A stretch of 39,548 nucleotides of DNA, taken from a virus. Made by a program: the position numbers and the translations under genes. Numbering within the stretch: position 1 is the stretch's first letter; each line of letters starts with the position of its first letter. The notes under the pieces are model-generated. The model worked only from the letters and a program-made list of their open reading frames with translations, was not told the DNA's origin and made no database searches. This document shows, one piece after another, positions 7,745 through 14,184 of the stretch. The stretch is from IMG/VR virus record IMGVR_UViG_3300042945_002935, positions 1 through 39,548 of that record; one strand, given 5' to 3'.

Positions 7745-8650
7745 TTAGAGGACTTCGTCACACGGGACTTCGACGACTTTGGCTTCCTGCATGCGCGTTG
7801 CGCCCAAAGAGGCGACAGTGCGGATCTGCAAGGCGTGGCTCTTGTCGGCACGGATATCGACATGCACTTTGCGTCCCGCGTCGGCCAGCTTGATGCCGGA
7901 CTTGACGTAGGCGAAGCATGTGCGGACGCCGGTTCCACTCGCGTAGGGCAAGAGGCTGGAAGCAACACGGCGGAAGGTGAATCCCATGAACGTGTTGATC
8001 TCGCCATTGACCAAGGCGCGAACGGTGTTGAAGTCGCCGCTGGTCACCTCGGTCGTGCGGAGCAAATCTTGGATCTGCTTGGCGCTGACGACCATGATGC
8101 GCGGGTCACTGTCATCAACTTCAGCGTTGGTGAGCAGGAACGCCGCTTGACGCAGCTTGGCGATGGTGAGGCCACTGTTGGCCGTCGATCCGGTTTCGAC
8201 GTAGTCCACGGCGATTTTCTGCGCGTTGGGCAGAACGGTCGCGGTGACGCCAGTCTCTCCGGTGTAGGCGGTGCCAAGGGCGGCATCGATGATCACCTTG
8301 TCGGCGGTGCGGGCATAGGCGGCGGCGTGATTGGCAACCGTCTCGCTCTGGGGAAGGCTGACCTCGCCCAGATACTCGCTGTCCCACTCGTCGAACAACG
8401 TGGCGTGTTCAAACGGGAAGGGGCGAAGCCAGCGTTTGGCAAGAGCCACATCGCTGATGTTGGTGTCGGCTGCGCGGCTGGTGATGCGTTGCATCTCCAC
8501 TGCGCCCATTTGGTTGTAGGATTTCTCCTTGCCGCGGACTGTCTCGACGGAAACGTACTCGCGCAGCTTGGAAAGTTTCTGCTGAAGCAGATGCTCCCAG
8601 TTGCTGGAGAACTCCGTCGTGAAGTATTGCGGAATTTGTGATACGGGCAT
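7745..8650 (-). CDS. Major capsid protein
   Basis: The protein has 301 residues beginning MPVSQIPQYFTTEFSSNWEH. N-terminal helix content, the block KSYNQMGAVEMQRI, the central ANHAAAYARTADKVII helix and the late ALVNGEINTFMGF block match the podophage capsid family related to BPP-1-type phages (HK97 fold). ATG is preceded by AAAGGAG at 6 nt, one of the best ribosome sites in the window, as expected for the most abundant virion protein. A copy of the 12-bp dispersed motif lies 16 nt upstream of the ATG. The decoration gene follows after 25 nt. Identification relies on family blocks, size and synteny (scaffold upstream, tail tubes downstream). Confidence 0.88.
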   Translation of the reverse strand: MPVSQIPQYFTTEFSSNWEHLLQQKLSKLREYVSVETVRGKEKSYNQMGAVEMQRITSRAADTNISDVALAKRWLRPFPFEHATLFDEWDSEYLGEVSLPQSETVANHAAAYARTADKVIIDAALGTAYTGETGVTATVLPNAQKIAVDYVETGSTANSGLTIAKLRQAAFLLTNAEVDDSDPRIMVVSAKQIQDLLRTTEVTSGDFNTVRALVNGEINTFMGFTFRRVASSLLPYASGTGVRTCFAYVKSGIKLADAGRKVHVDIRADKSHALQIRTVASLGATRMQEAKVVEVPCDEVL

Positions 8651-8666
8651 AACTAACTCCTTTGGT

Positions 8667-8678
8667 TTTGACTAAACC
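8667..8678 (-). repeat. Dispersed 12-bp motif GGTTTAGTCAAA
   Basis: Exact copy read in the direction of the capsid gene, ending 16 nt before its ATG and just before the AAAGGAG ribosome site. Here it is part of a short inverted repeat (GGTTT-5 nt-AAACC). Confidence 0.85.
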
Positions 8679-8845
8679 GGCATTGTGCCGATCTCGTCGG
8701 GTTGTTTGTTTGTGGTGTCCTCGGCGCTACCGATTGTCCGCGAGCGCGGGTCGTCGGCCTTGGGCTGTGCGCGTTGGACAGGCTCCACAAGGAGTTGTCT
8801 GCCTAACTGTTGGCGAGAATTGCGCTGCGCCGGAATTGGCGCAAG

Positions 8846-8857
8846 GGTTTAGTCAAA
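8846..8857 (+). repeat. Dispersed 12-bp motif GGTTTAGTCAAA
   Basis: Exact copy on the plus strand, 58 nt upstream of the small plus-strand ORF at 8916 and in the same direction as that ORF. Confidence 0.85.
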
Positions 8858-8915
8858 AATTATTGCGGCACGCTGCCTGCTGCGTTGTGGTGTCTTGGAC
8901 GAAAGGAGAAAAACT

Positions 8916-9056
8916 ATGCACCGATCCCATGAACTGGGGCTGTATTACGGCCCCTACGGAGCGGTTGGCTACGTCGAGCGCGTCAGTCCGAAGTGTCCCG
9001 CGGGACGCTTCTGCCTGCGGCGTTTGGTCAGACGTTGGCTAACTTTGCTCGCCTAA
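8916..9056 (+). CDS. Small plus-strand ORF, 46 residues, unknown
   Basis: This 46-residue ORF begins MHRSHELGLYYGPYG and is preceded by AAAGGAG 7 nt before ATG, a near-perfect ribosome site. It lies in the only sizeable gap of the late module and is the sole candidate gene, apart from the integrase, read rightwards. The product has a Gly/Tyr-rich first half and a very basic, Arg-rich C-terminal half (FCLRRLVRRWLTLLA) that could be amphipathic. No family was recognised. Support comes from the ribosome site, from filling the gap up to the convergent gene ending at 9064, and from a same-sense motif copy upstream. It might instead be part of a regulatory transcript. Confidence 0.45.
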   Translation: MHRSHELGLYYGPYGAVGYVERVSPKCPAGRFCLRRLVRRWLTLLA

Positions 9057-9063
9057 CAACTTA

Positions 9064-9210
9064 TCAGCGCAGCGCCGCCCACAAAAATCCGCCGTTGGCA
9101 CATCCGTAGAAAAAAAAGATGACGGCCATCGCCGGATCACCCTGCCTCCACCACCCTACCGCGGTGGCAAAGTAAAGCAGGGTGCAGGCAAGCAGCGGAT
9201 AAACGGTCAT
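9064..9210 (-). CDS. Small membrane protein, 48 residues, unknown
   Basis: The ORF starts at ATG 9210, overlapping the HExxH gene stop as ATGA, and encodes 48 residues beginning MTVYPLLACTLLYFATAVGW. Two hydrophobic segments (about 3-19 and 28-46) joined by a short polar loop (WRQGDPAM) suggest a two-pass membrane hairpin. It is the last gene before the 8651-9063 gap. Possible roles include accessory holin or superinfection exclusion, but nothing in the sequence decides this. Confidence 0.6.
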   Translation of the reverse strand: MTVYPLLACTLLYFATAVGWWRQGDPAMAVIFFFYGCANGGFLWAALR

Positions 9211-9551
9211 TTGTCGCGGCGGTGCCTGCCGATGCTGATCTTTCCGTCGCAGAAGGTATTGGCCAGCCATTCGCCCACAACGGAGCAAATGCGTTCGTGA
9301 TCGCGCACATGCGTCTCGTCGGCGCAGACAAAATTAACGTGGGCGATTTCGTGCGCCACGATGCCGTAGAGGTTTCCTTTGATCGCCCTTGGATGGAAAT
9401 AAACGATGCGCTTGCGGTAGTTGACTTGGCCTTCGCACAGTTCCTTGTCTGGCGGGCGCTGCACTTTGACTGTCCACCACTCGCCGTCCAGCTTGAAGCG
9501 GAAGGTGGGCCGCTTCTTGCCTTTGCGCGGAGCGGTGGCCTTCCCTTTCAT
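9207..9551 (-). CDS. Small HExxH zinc-metallopeptidase-like protein
   Basis: This 114-residue protein begins MKGKATAPRKGKKR at ATG 9551, overlapping the previous gene as ATGA. A HEIAH motif at about residues 67-71 follows a GIVAHEIAH helix and is followed by acidic residues (E79, E88) that could be the third zinc ligand. The layout (short basic N terminus, beta strands, HExxH helix, C-terminal helix) resembles small SprT-like or minigluzincin-type phage proteins. Whether it cuts protein is unknown. Neighbours are a small DNA-binding-like gene upstream and a membrane protein downstream, in a four-gene accessory cluster between scaffold and capsid. Confidence 0.65.
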   Translation of the reverse strand: MKGKATAPRKGKKRPTFRFKLDGEWWTVKVQRPPDKELCEGQVNYRKRIVYFHPRAIKGNLYGIVAHEIAHVNFVCADETHVRDHERICSVVGEWLANTFCDGKISIGRHRRDK

Positions 9552-9799
9552 TTTAAGCGGTAGTGCGGAACGGGACGGACGCGCTCGGCCAGACGGATGG
9601 TAAAGTTGCGCTTCTCGCACAGCCCCTTATCGATCATCCGGCGCACTTGCTCGCTGGTGATACATTCGCTGCGGCTGCGGGCCTTGGCCAGTTGCTTGAT
9701 CGTGAACCAGCCCTCTGGCACCTCTTCGACCGGAATGGTGGGCTGCGACAGGGCTTCGCACCACTGGGCCAGTTGCTTGTCGGCTTTGGTCTGTTTCAT
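9548..9799 (-). CDS. Small possible helix-turn-helix protein, 83 residues
   Basis: The ORF begins MKQTKADKQLAQWCEAL at ATG 9799, overlapping the phosphoesterase stop as ATGA. The central part (about 32-62), GWFTIKQLAKARSRSECITSEQVRRMIDKG, reads like a winged or helix-turn-helix fold of the excisionase or MerR type: a 'wFTikqlA' helix followed by a second helix and a basic C terminus. DNA binding is a guess from this pattern. It is co-transcribed with the phosphoesterase and the HExxH protein. Confidence 0.6.
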   Translation of the reverse strand: MKQTKADKQLAQWCEALSQPTIPVEEVPEGWFTIKQLAKARSRSECITSEQVRRMIDKGLCEKRNFTIRLAERVRPVPHYRLK

Positions 9800-10536
9800 A
9801 GCGGGAGTTCGTAGTGCGGATCAAAGACCGCGATGTTCACGTTGCAGTTGGTGCCATTGAACGACCCGAAACACGCGGCATGTCGCCATCCCAGCGTTTG
9901 CCGCCGGATTGCCGAATACCCGATGTCCAGCTTGATCCCGCACCCGATGTTGTAGCCGATGGCCTTGTTGTGGATGCGGGCGCTCTCCATCGCCACGCGG
10001 TGGGTGTGGCCCATGACCACCGAATGGCCCACCATTTCCGCGGTGTCCCGCGCCGCGGAGACGTTATACATCGCCCCGTGGGTGAATCCGGTGTCGCCCA
10101 GCATGAACATGCCGCTCTTGTGGACGCCCGCGTAGGGGATGATCTGGCACTTGAGCTTGCCCATCTCGTCCTCAATGCGGGACAGGACGTTGCTGGCCGC
10201 GTAGGACAAGACCGCGTTGGGACTGTGGGCCAGTTCGGTCAATCGACTTTCGTGGTTTCCAAACAGGTAGACGTTCGGTTTTAACTCGCGCAGGAAAGCC
10301 AGTCCTTGCATCAAGTCGTCGGCCAGATCGGCACCGTGGTCGGCGCTGTCGCTGTCTTTGCGAGCGCCGGAGCGCAGGGCGCGGGCATCGATGGCATCGC
10401 CAAGGTGCAGCACAAAGTCCGGCTTCCACGCATCGCGCAGTCGCAGGATGGCATCCAGCGCCCGCGGATCGGCCTCTGACCCGTGGGTGCATGTGCAGGC
10501 CAGAAACTTCTGCCAGCCTTTGGTTTTGTTGGCCAT
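9796..10536 (-). CDS. Calcineurin-like metallophosphoesterase
   Basis: This 246-residue protein begins MANKTKGWQKFLACTCTHG. Metallophosphoesterase motifs are present in order: CTH at 16-18 (normally DxH), LHLGDAID at 43-50 (GD), FGNHESR at 92-98 (GNHE), FTHG at 151-154, and GHTH at 176-179. The first motif has cysteine in place of the usual metal-binding aspartate, which may alter metal choice or activity. The family hydrolyses phosphomonoesters or phosphodiesters with two metal ions. Its role in a phage structural module is unknown. Just upstream of ATG a GAGCCGATT-type 9-mer is repeated twice. Confidence 0.85.
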   Translation of the reverse strand: MANKTKGWQKFLACTCTHGSEADPRALDAILRLRDAWKPDFVLHLGDAIDARALRSGARKDSDSADHGADLADDLMQGLAFLRELKPNVYLFGNHESRLTELAHSPNAVLSYAASNVLSRIEDEMGKLKCQIIPYAGVHKSGMFMLGDTGFTHGAMYNVSAARDTAEMVGHSVVMGHTHRVAMESARIHNKAIGYNIGCGIKLDIGYSAIRRQTLGWRHAACFGSFNGTNCNVNIAVFDPHYELPL

Positions 10537-10558
10537 GATGAGCCGATTGTTGAGCCGA

Positions 10559-11428
10559 TTAGGCGCTGGTCAGCATCCGGCGCACTTGGTCAACGACCTC
10601 CGCGTCACCTTCTTGGTAGCGCGAGTAAAGCGGGTTGGCTTGGTTGGTCATGATGTCGCGGGCGCGGGCGCGGGTGCTGCTCGCTCCGGTCTGGTCACCG
10701 GCCACCAGCTTGTCGTCGGACAACTTCTCCGCGAGGCTGACGATGGCTTTGACCACTTGCGGATCAACGAAGCCTTGGCTGGTCGGATCGACTCCGGCGG
10801 TCACCGCGGCGCGGCGGGCCAGTTCGATTTTTTCCGGCATCTTGTCGCCCCAGACCTTCTGGAGTTCGGCGCGTCCGGTTTCCAGTTGGGTTTCGATCAT
10901 CTGCGCCGCGGCTTGGTTCATGAGCGCCGCTCGCTCCATGTCGAACTTCATGAACTCCTGCATGGCGGCGGCAGGCACGTTGTGCTTGTAAGCGAGTTCC
11001 GCGGCCTTCTTGGCCACGTTGTCATCCCATGTGACCCCTTCCGGCAGTTGCTCCGGCTTGAGGTTGTAGGCTTCGGGCGATTCGGGAACGCCGATGGCTT
11101 TGCGGTAGGCGGCAACTTCCTCCGGCGTAGACTTCTCGTTGGGAGGAACGATGGCGTTGGCCTTCTTGCCCAAGAGTTGCTCCAGCCCTTGGTAGGACTT
11201 GGAAAGGCTTTCAACGTCAGCCTTGTCGTTGCGCCAGAACTTTTCCGGCAACCATTCCGGCTTTTCGGCTACTGCGGGCGCTGGCGCGTCGGTGGCGCTG
11301 GCAGGCGCACTTGAAAGGAGTGTCCCTTCCGTTGTGGTGTTGAGGTTAGCAGCGGGTGCGGTGGACGCGGGAACAGCGGCGCTGTCCGCGGTGGTGCTGG
11401 TTTCGGAGGTGGTGGTTGCATCGATCAT
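10559..11428 (-). CDS. Scaffolding protein
   Basis: This 289-residue protein begins MIDATTTSETSTTADSAAVP. The first 50 or so residues are low-complexity Ala/Thr/Ser/Pro. The rest is acidic and helical with EKPEWLPEKFW, a GLEQLLGKKANA block and IGVPESPEAYNL, the recurrent pattern of podophage scaffolds. Scaffolds guide capsid assembly and leave before DNA packaging. Gene order (portal, Bbp19-like, scaffold, then capsid after an accessory cluster) supports the call. The leader before ATG is rich in A and C (CAACCAACCAACACC) and lacks a Shine-Dalgarno site; a motif copy ends 22 nt upstream. Confidence 0.85.
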   Translation of the reverse strand: MIDATTTSETSTTADSAAVPASTAPAANLNTTTEGTLLSSAPASATDAPAPAVAEKPEWLPEKFWRNDKADVESLSKSYQGLEQLLGKKANAIVPPNEKSTPEEVAAYRKAIGVPESPEAYNLKPEQLPEGVTWDDNVAKKAAELAYKHNVPAAAMQEFMKFDMERAALMNQAAAQMIETQLETGRAELQKVWGDKMPEKIELARRAAVTAGVDPTSQGFVDPQVVKAIVSLAEKLSDDKLVAGDQTGASSTRARARDIMTNQANPLYSRYQEGDAEVVDQVRRMLTSA

Positions 11429-11450
11429 GGTGGTGTTGGTTGGTTGGTGT

Positions 11451-11462
11451 TTTGACTAAACC
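11451..11462 (-). repeat. Dispersed 12-bp motif GGTTTAGTCAAA
   Basis: Exact copy read toward the scaffold gene, ending 22 nt before its ATG, in the 38-bp gap between the Bbp19-like and scaffold genes. Confidence 0.85.
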
Positions 11463-11466
11463 GCGT

Positions 11467-11757
11467 TTAGCGGAGGACTTCGGTGGAGGGCCGCTCGACG
11501 TCGGCATCTCCGACGACAGGCAGCGAAAGTTTGTGTTCGACGAAAAGGATGACCTCGCGCTGGCCGTCACGCACCGCGGCGGCGATGGGATCGAACGGAC
11601 GTCCCAGCGTGCGCTCAAAGGCGGGCCGGTTCATGCGGAAGTAGGCGCGGAGGTTGTCGAGGACAACGCGCCCGTCTTCGTTGTCGAAGCAGCGGTGGTA
11701 AGCGTTGTTGATGCGCTGAAGGCTCTTGCTGCGCTCCAGTTCTTTGTCGGTGGTCAT
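11467..11757 (-). CDS. Bbp19-like phage protein
   Basis: This 96-residue protein begins MTTDKELERSKSLQRIN. The pattern AYHRCFDNEDGRVVLDNLRAYF followed by AVRDGQREVILFVEHKL matches the Bbp19-like family of podophages, named after Bordetella phage BPP-1, whose genes sit between portal and scaffold. The function is unknown; it is usually listed as a virion or assembly factor. Its ATG overlaps the portal stop as ATGA, so translation is probably coupled. Confidence 0.8.
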   Translation of the reverse strand: MTTDKELERSKSLQRINNAYHRCFDNEDGRVVLDNLRAYFRMNRPAFERTLGRPFDPIAAAVRDGQREVILFVEHKLSLPVVGDADVERPSTEVLR

Positions 11758-13442
11758 GCGGTGGCTTGGTTCATCAAACGTCCAAGGGCGCTGTCCTGTT
11801 TGACGCTACCGGCTTTGCCCGCGGCCTCGGCCATCGTCAGCATCTCCTGCTGCTGCTGCATTTGGGCCTGTGCCTGTGCGCGGGCGGCGCGGGCCTCCTC
11901 GACCTCGTCCTCCTCGGCCAGCCAGTCGGCTGGCAGTCCGTCGTTGCGGGCCGTCTCGCGGGCGATGAGGTCCCATTTGAAGTTGTCCAGCACTTCGGGG
12001 CGCACTTGGGCGATGATCGCGTTGCGCTCCATTGTCCTTGCCAAGGAAAGGTTGTGCATGGCGCGGATGGCCAGCGCGACCTTGCTGACGTAGCTGACTT
12101 CTGGTTCCGGCAGCATGGGCTGTCCCATCGCGTCCATCTGGATCGCGTCCTGCGGCGGCGGCGGGAAATGGCCGTTGCGGATAAGGATGCCAAAGACTCC
12201 GCGCAGCATGGGCGAAAGGAGTTCGGTCGTCTTGCGGGTGAACGAGGGGGAAAACTGCACCAGCTTTTCGCTGGCCCGCTCGGCCACTTCGGTCGCGGTC
12301 ATGTTGGCCCGTTCCAGCGAGGCGAACATGCGGAACATGTCCACATGCATGGCCACGTTGATCGCGTTGGTCTTGCGGGCCTCTCGGTCGAGTCCGATGG
12401 AATAGTCGCCCGCGGTGGCCCACTCCTGCGGCAGCGCGTTGGGTTGTGTCGGGTCGTAGTAGGTGACGCCCCCAGAGCGCAAATCGACTTCCCCTTCGTG
12501 CGTAGCTGGCATGAGGAGACGAGGGAACGCTTTGATCTCGGAGAGGGCGTCAAGTTGCTTGGCTAAAAAGTTGAGTTGGCGGGCTTCGGGCAGCGCCATC
12601 CACGCGGGACTGACGCCGTAGACGCCTTGCTGACTTTTGACATGCCTGCCCGCGAAGAAAGGTTTCTCATCGTAACCGGAGTTACGACAGACATGCTTGT
12701 TGCTCTGGTCAACGTAGACGCTGGCCCAAGGCTTGTTCGGGCCGTCGGCCTTGTTGCGGTCGCGGTCGTTGTCCTCGCGCTTGTAGAGGGCATGAACGAA
12801 GCGGTGCTTCACTGTGCCGCCCTTGCCGGTGCGCCGGATCTCGGCCAGCTTCTTTTGCATGGCGGGCGCAAGGGCGTCTTCGCCAAACTTGTCCGCGGCT
12901 TGCAAAACGGTCAGTTCCAGTTCGCGGAAGACGGTGTCGATCAGCCCCTCGTCGTTCTCGGCCAGTGAGTAGGTGCCGATGTCAAACTTGTGGAATACAA
13001 GCGGATGGCTGGTGCCGCTCTCAACGAACATGCAGTAAGTGCCGAAGACGGAGTCATCGTAGTAAAGTTCGTGGATCTCGGTGTAGAGATTGCTGGTGGC
13101 CAACAGTAACTGGGTCGCCTCGGAACACTTGGCATACCACTGCTTGGCCTTGTCGCTCATCACGCCCTTGGGCGGCTCGTAGACAAACCACCGGCTGTCA
13201 GCAGGCGTGATATAGGCAAGCTGCCCATTGGCCAGCGTGGCCGCGGCTTGGACGGCAGAGGTGTCGAAGAGGACGTCGTAGCGCGAGCTATCCGGCACGC
13301 TGCGCTTGGCGCTGATCTCGGCTTTGCGCGGTAAGAAGTATTCGGCCAACTCCTGCCAATGCGTGTCCCATGAGGCACGCTCGGAACCCAAGTCTTGGTT
13401 GCGGGCGAGAACCCAGTCAGCGAGTTGGACGTTGTCTTTCAT
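11754..13442 (-). CDS. Portal protein (head-tail connector, T7 gp8-like)
   Basis: This 562-residue protein begins MKDNVQLADWVLARNQDL. Hallmarks of the podophage head-tail connector family are SWDTHWQELAEYFLPRKAE near residue 30, GVSPAWMALPEARQLN and ALSEIKAFPRLLMP in the middle, and ANMTATEVAERASEKL with LSPMLRGVFGILIRNG in the clip/wing region. The C-terminal tail is Gln-rich (QAQAQMQQQQEM). It forms the dodecameric ring for DNA entry and tail attachment. The length is usual. ATG directly follows the stop of a 27-codon ORF (TAAATG), with no Shine-Dalgarno site. Confidence 0.93.
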   Translation of the reverse strand: MKDNVQLADWVLARNQDLGSERASWDTHWQELAEYFLPRKAEISAKRSVPDSSRYDVLFDTSAVQAAATLANGQLAYITPADSRWFVYEPPKGVMSDKAKQWYAKCSEATQLLLATSNLYTEIHELYYDDSVFGTYCMFVESGTSHPLVFHKFDIGTYSLAENDEGLIDTVFRELELTVLQAADKFGEDALAPAMQKKLAEIRRTGKGGTVKHRFVHALYKREDNDRDRNKADGPNKPWASVYVDQSNKHVCRNSGYDEKPFFAGRHVKSQQGVYGVSPAWMALPEARQLNFLAKQLDALSEIKAFPRLLMPATHEGEVDLRSGGVTYYDPTQPNALPQEWATAGDYSIGLDREARKTNAINVAMHVDMFRMFASLERANMTATEVAERASEKLVQFSPSFTRKTTELLSPMLRGVFGILIRNGHFPPPPQDAIQMDAMGQPMLPEPEVSYVSKVALAIRAMHNLSLARTMERNAIIAQVRPEVLDNFKWDLIARETARNDGLPADWLAEEDEVEEARAARAQAQAQMQQQQEMLTMAEAAGKAGSVKQDSALGRLMNQATA

Positions 13443-13526
13443 TTACCACATGTCGGGGTCGTTAGCCGCGGTAATCAGCAGGACAATACCCACCGCAAAG
13501 ACGGCCAGATGGAAAGTTAGCTCCAT
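13443..13526 (-). CDS. 27-residue single-pass membrane microprotein (candidate)
   Basis: A short frame begins MELTFHLAVFAVGIVLLITA and ends seven residues later at a TAA that abuts the portal ATG. The hydrophobic core (residues 6-20) is long enough for one membrane helix, with a polar tail (NDPDMW). It fills the gap between the proline-rich protein stop (13530) and portal start (13442). No strong ribosome site is seen, though coupling to the upstream stop (TAA-TGG-ATG) is possible. It is too short for confidence by itself. Confidence 0.4.
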   Translation of the reverse strand: MELTFHLAVFAVGIVLLITAANDPDMW

Positions 13527-13529
13527 CCA

Positions 13530-13823
13530 TTAGCCAAGAAGGCTGTTGGCTCCGGTGGCCGGATTGACGTAGCCGCCGGTTTCGCCCGCGAGGATCGACT
13601 TGCGGAACCCGCTGCGCTTGGCCGCGGCAGCGCGTTGCTGGTCGGCAGCGTCATTGGCTCCCATCGTCTGGGCCTCCGGTGGCGGGGGTGGCGGTGGCGG
13701 CGCGGGGGGAAGCGGAGGTGCTTCAAACTTGGGCATGGCCGGAGGCGCGGGAGGCGTCTTGGCCCCGCCGCCGAAGTGGCAACGGCACGTTAGGTCAATC
13801 TTGGACGAGTGATAGTTTCGCAT
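13530..13823 (-). CDS. Proline-rich small protein next to portal
   Basis: The 97-residue frame begins MRNYHSSKIDLTCRCHFGGG. After CHFGGGAK comes a proline-rich tract (residues 24-49, with a run of eight prolines) and then a basic, Ala/Arg-rich tail ending GETGGYVNPATGANSLLG. This architecture, a Gly-rich start, polyproline and 'RK.SILAGETGG', is common for short podophage proteins coded just upstream of portal; their role is not known. The first 10 codons overlap the preceding gene by 29 nt, so a downstream start such as ATG 13736 is an alternative. Confidence 0.65.
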   Translation of the reverse strand: MRNYHSSKIDLTCRCHFGGGAKTPPAPPAMPKFEAPPLPPAPPPPPPPPEAQTMGANDAADQQRAAAAKRSGFRKSILAGETGGYVNPATGANSLLG

Positions 13824-14184
13824 ATTTTTGAGTAAGTTTGTCGGTCGAAAAGAAAGTCAGCGGATGGCCACTCCTCTCCCATGCGATGAGCGGAAGATAA
13901 AAGGGGATGTGGCGCAATAGTTTTTTGACTAAACCCTGCAAGCCTTGGTCGTCGGCCAAGGCGAAGGCGTAGACATACCATGCGTCCCAGTCCTTGCGCT
14001 GGAAGCCGCACCAGACGTCGTTAATCATGTCCTGCGGCGCGTCACTGCACACCGGACGCGCCATCATCACATACTCCGGCGTGCTAAAGAAACAGCCATG
14101 CGAGAGGTGCGCGAGCATGTCCTCCTCAAACGTCCGCGGGGAATCCGCGGTGTAGAGCATCTTGCACTTTTCGATGGGCGTCAT
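13795..14184 (-). CDS. Conserved-type podophage protein downstream of terminase, unknown
   Basis: This 129-residue protein begins MTPIEKCKMLYTADSPRTFE and overlaps the terminase stop as ATGA. Aromatic-rich segments (DAWYVYAFAL, RHIPFYLPLIAWERSGHPLTFFSTDKL) without transmembrane stretches suggest a small globular protein. I have a general memory of similar proteins with 'lp.iaweR.g.p.ff.t.rl' endings between terminase and portal of podophages, but know no function. A 12-bp motif copy (13924-13935) lies within the gene and codes for GLVK. Confidence 0.65.
   Translation of the reverse strand: MTPIEKCKMLYTADSPRTFEEDMLAHLSHGCFFSTPEYVMMARPVCSDAPQDMINDVWCGFQRKDWDAWYVYAFALADDQGLQGLVKKLLRHIPFYLPLIAWERSGHPLTFFSTDKLTQKYAKLSLVQD
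13924..13935 (-). repeat. Dispersed 12-bp motif GGTTTAGTCAAA (within a gene)
   Basis: Exact copy inside the 13795-14184 gene, on the coding strand, encoding Gly-Leu-Val-Lys. Confidence 0.85.

Larger units (their letters stand above)
8651..8915. promoter_or_regulatory. 265-bp intergenic control region upstream of capsid
   Basis: No minus-strand gene was found between the capsid start and 9063, which makes this one of the largest gene-free stretches. It holds two outward-facing copies of the 12-bp motif (8667-8678, toward capsid; 8846-8857, toward a small plus-strand ORF at 8916) and a short hairpin CGGCA-TTG-TGCCG at 8678-8690. A promoter for capsid is expected here, but no convincing -35/-10 pair was seen. 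Confidence 0.5.

Noticed and set aside
8662-9042. Plus-strand frame of 126 codons over the capsid-upstream gap
   Set aside because: It has no ribosome site and a Cys/Arg-rich, unstructured product. The 46-codon frame at 8916 in another register has a strong AAAGGAG.
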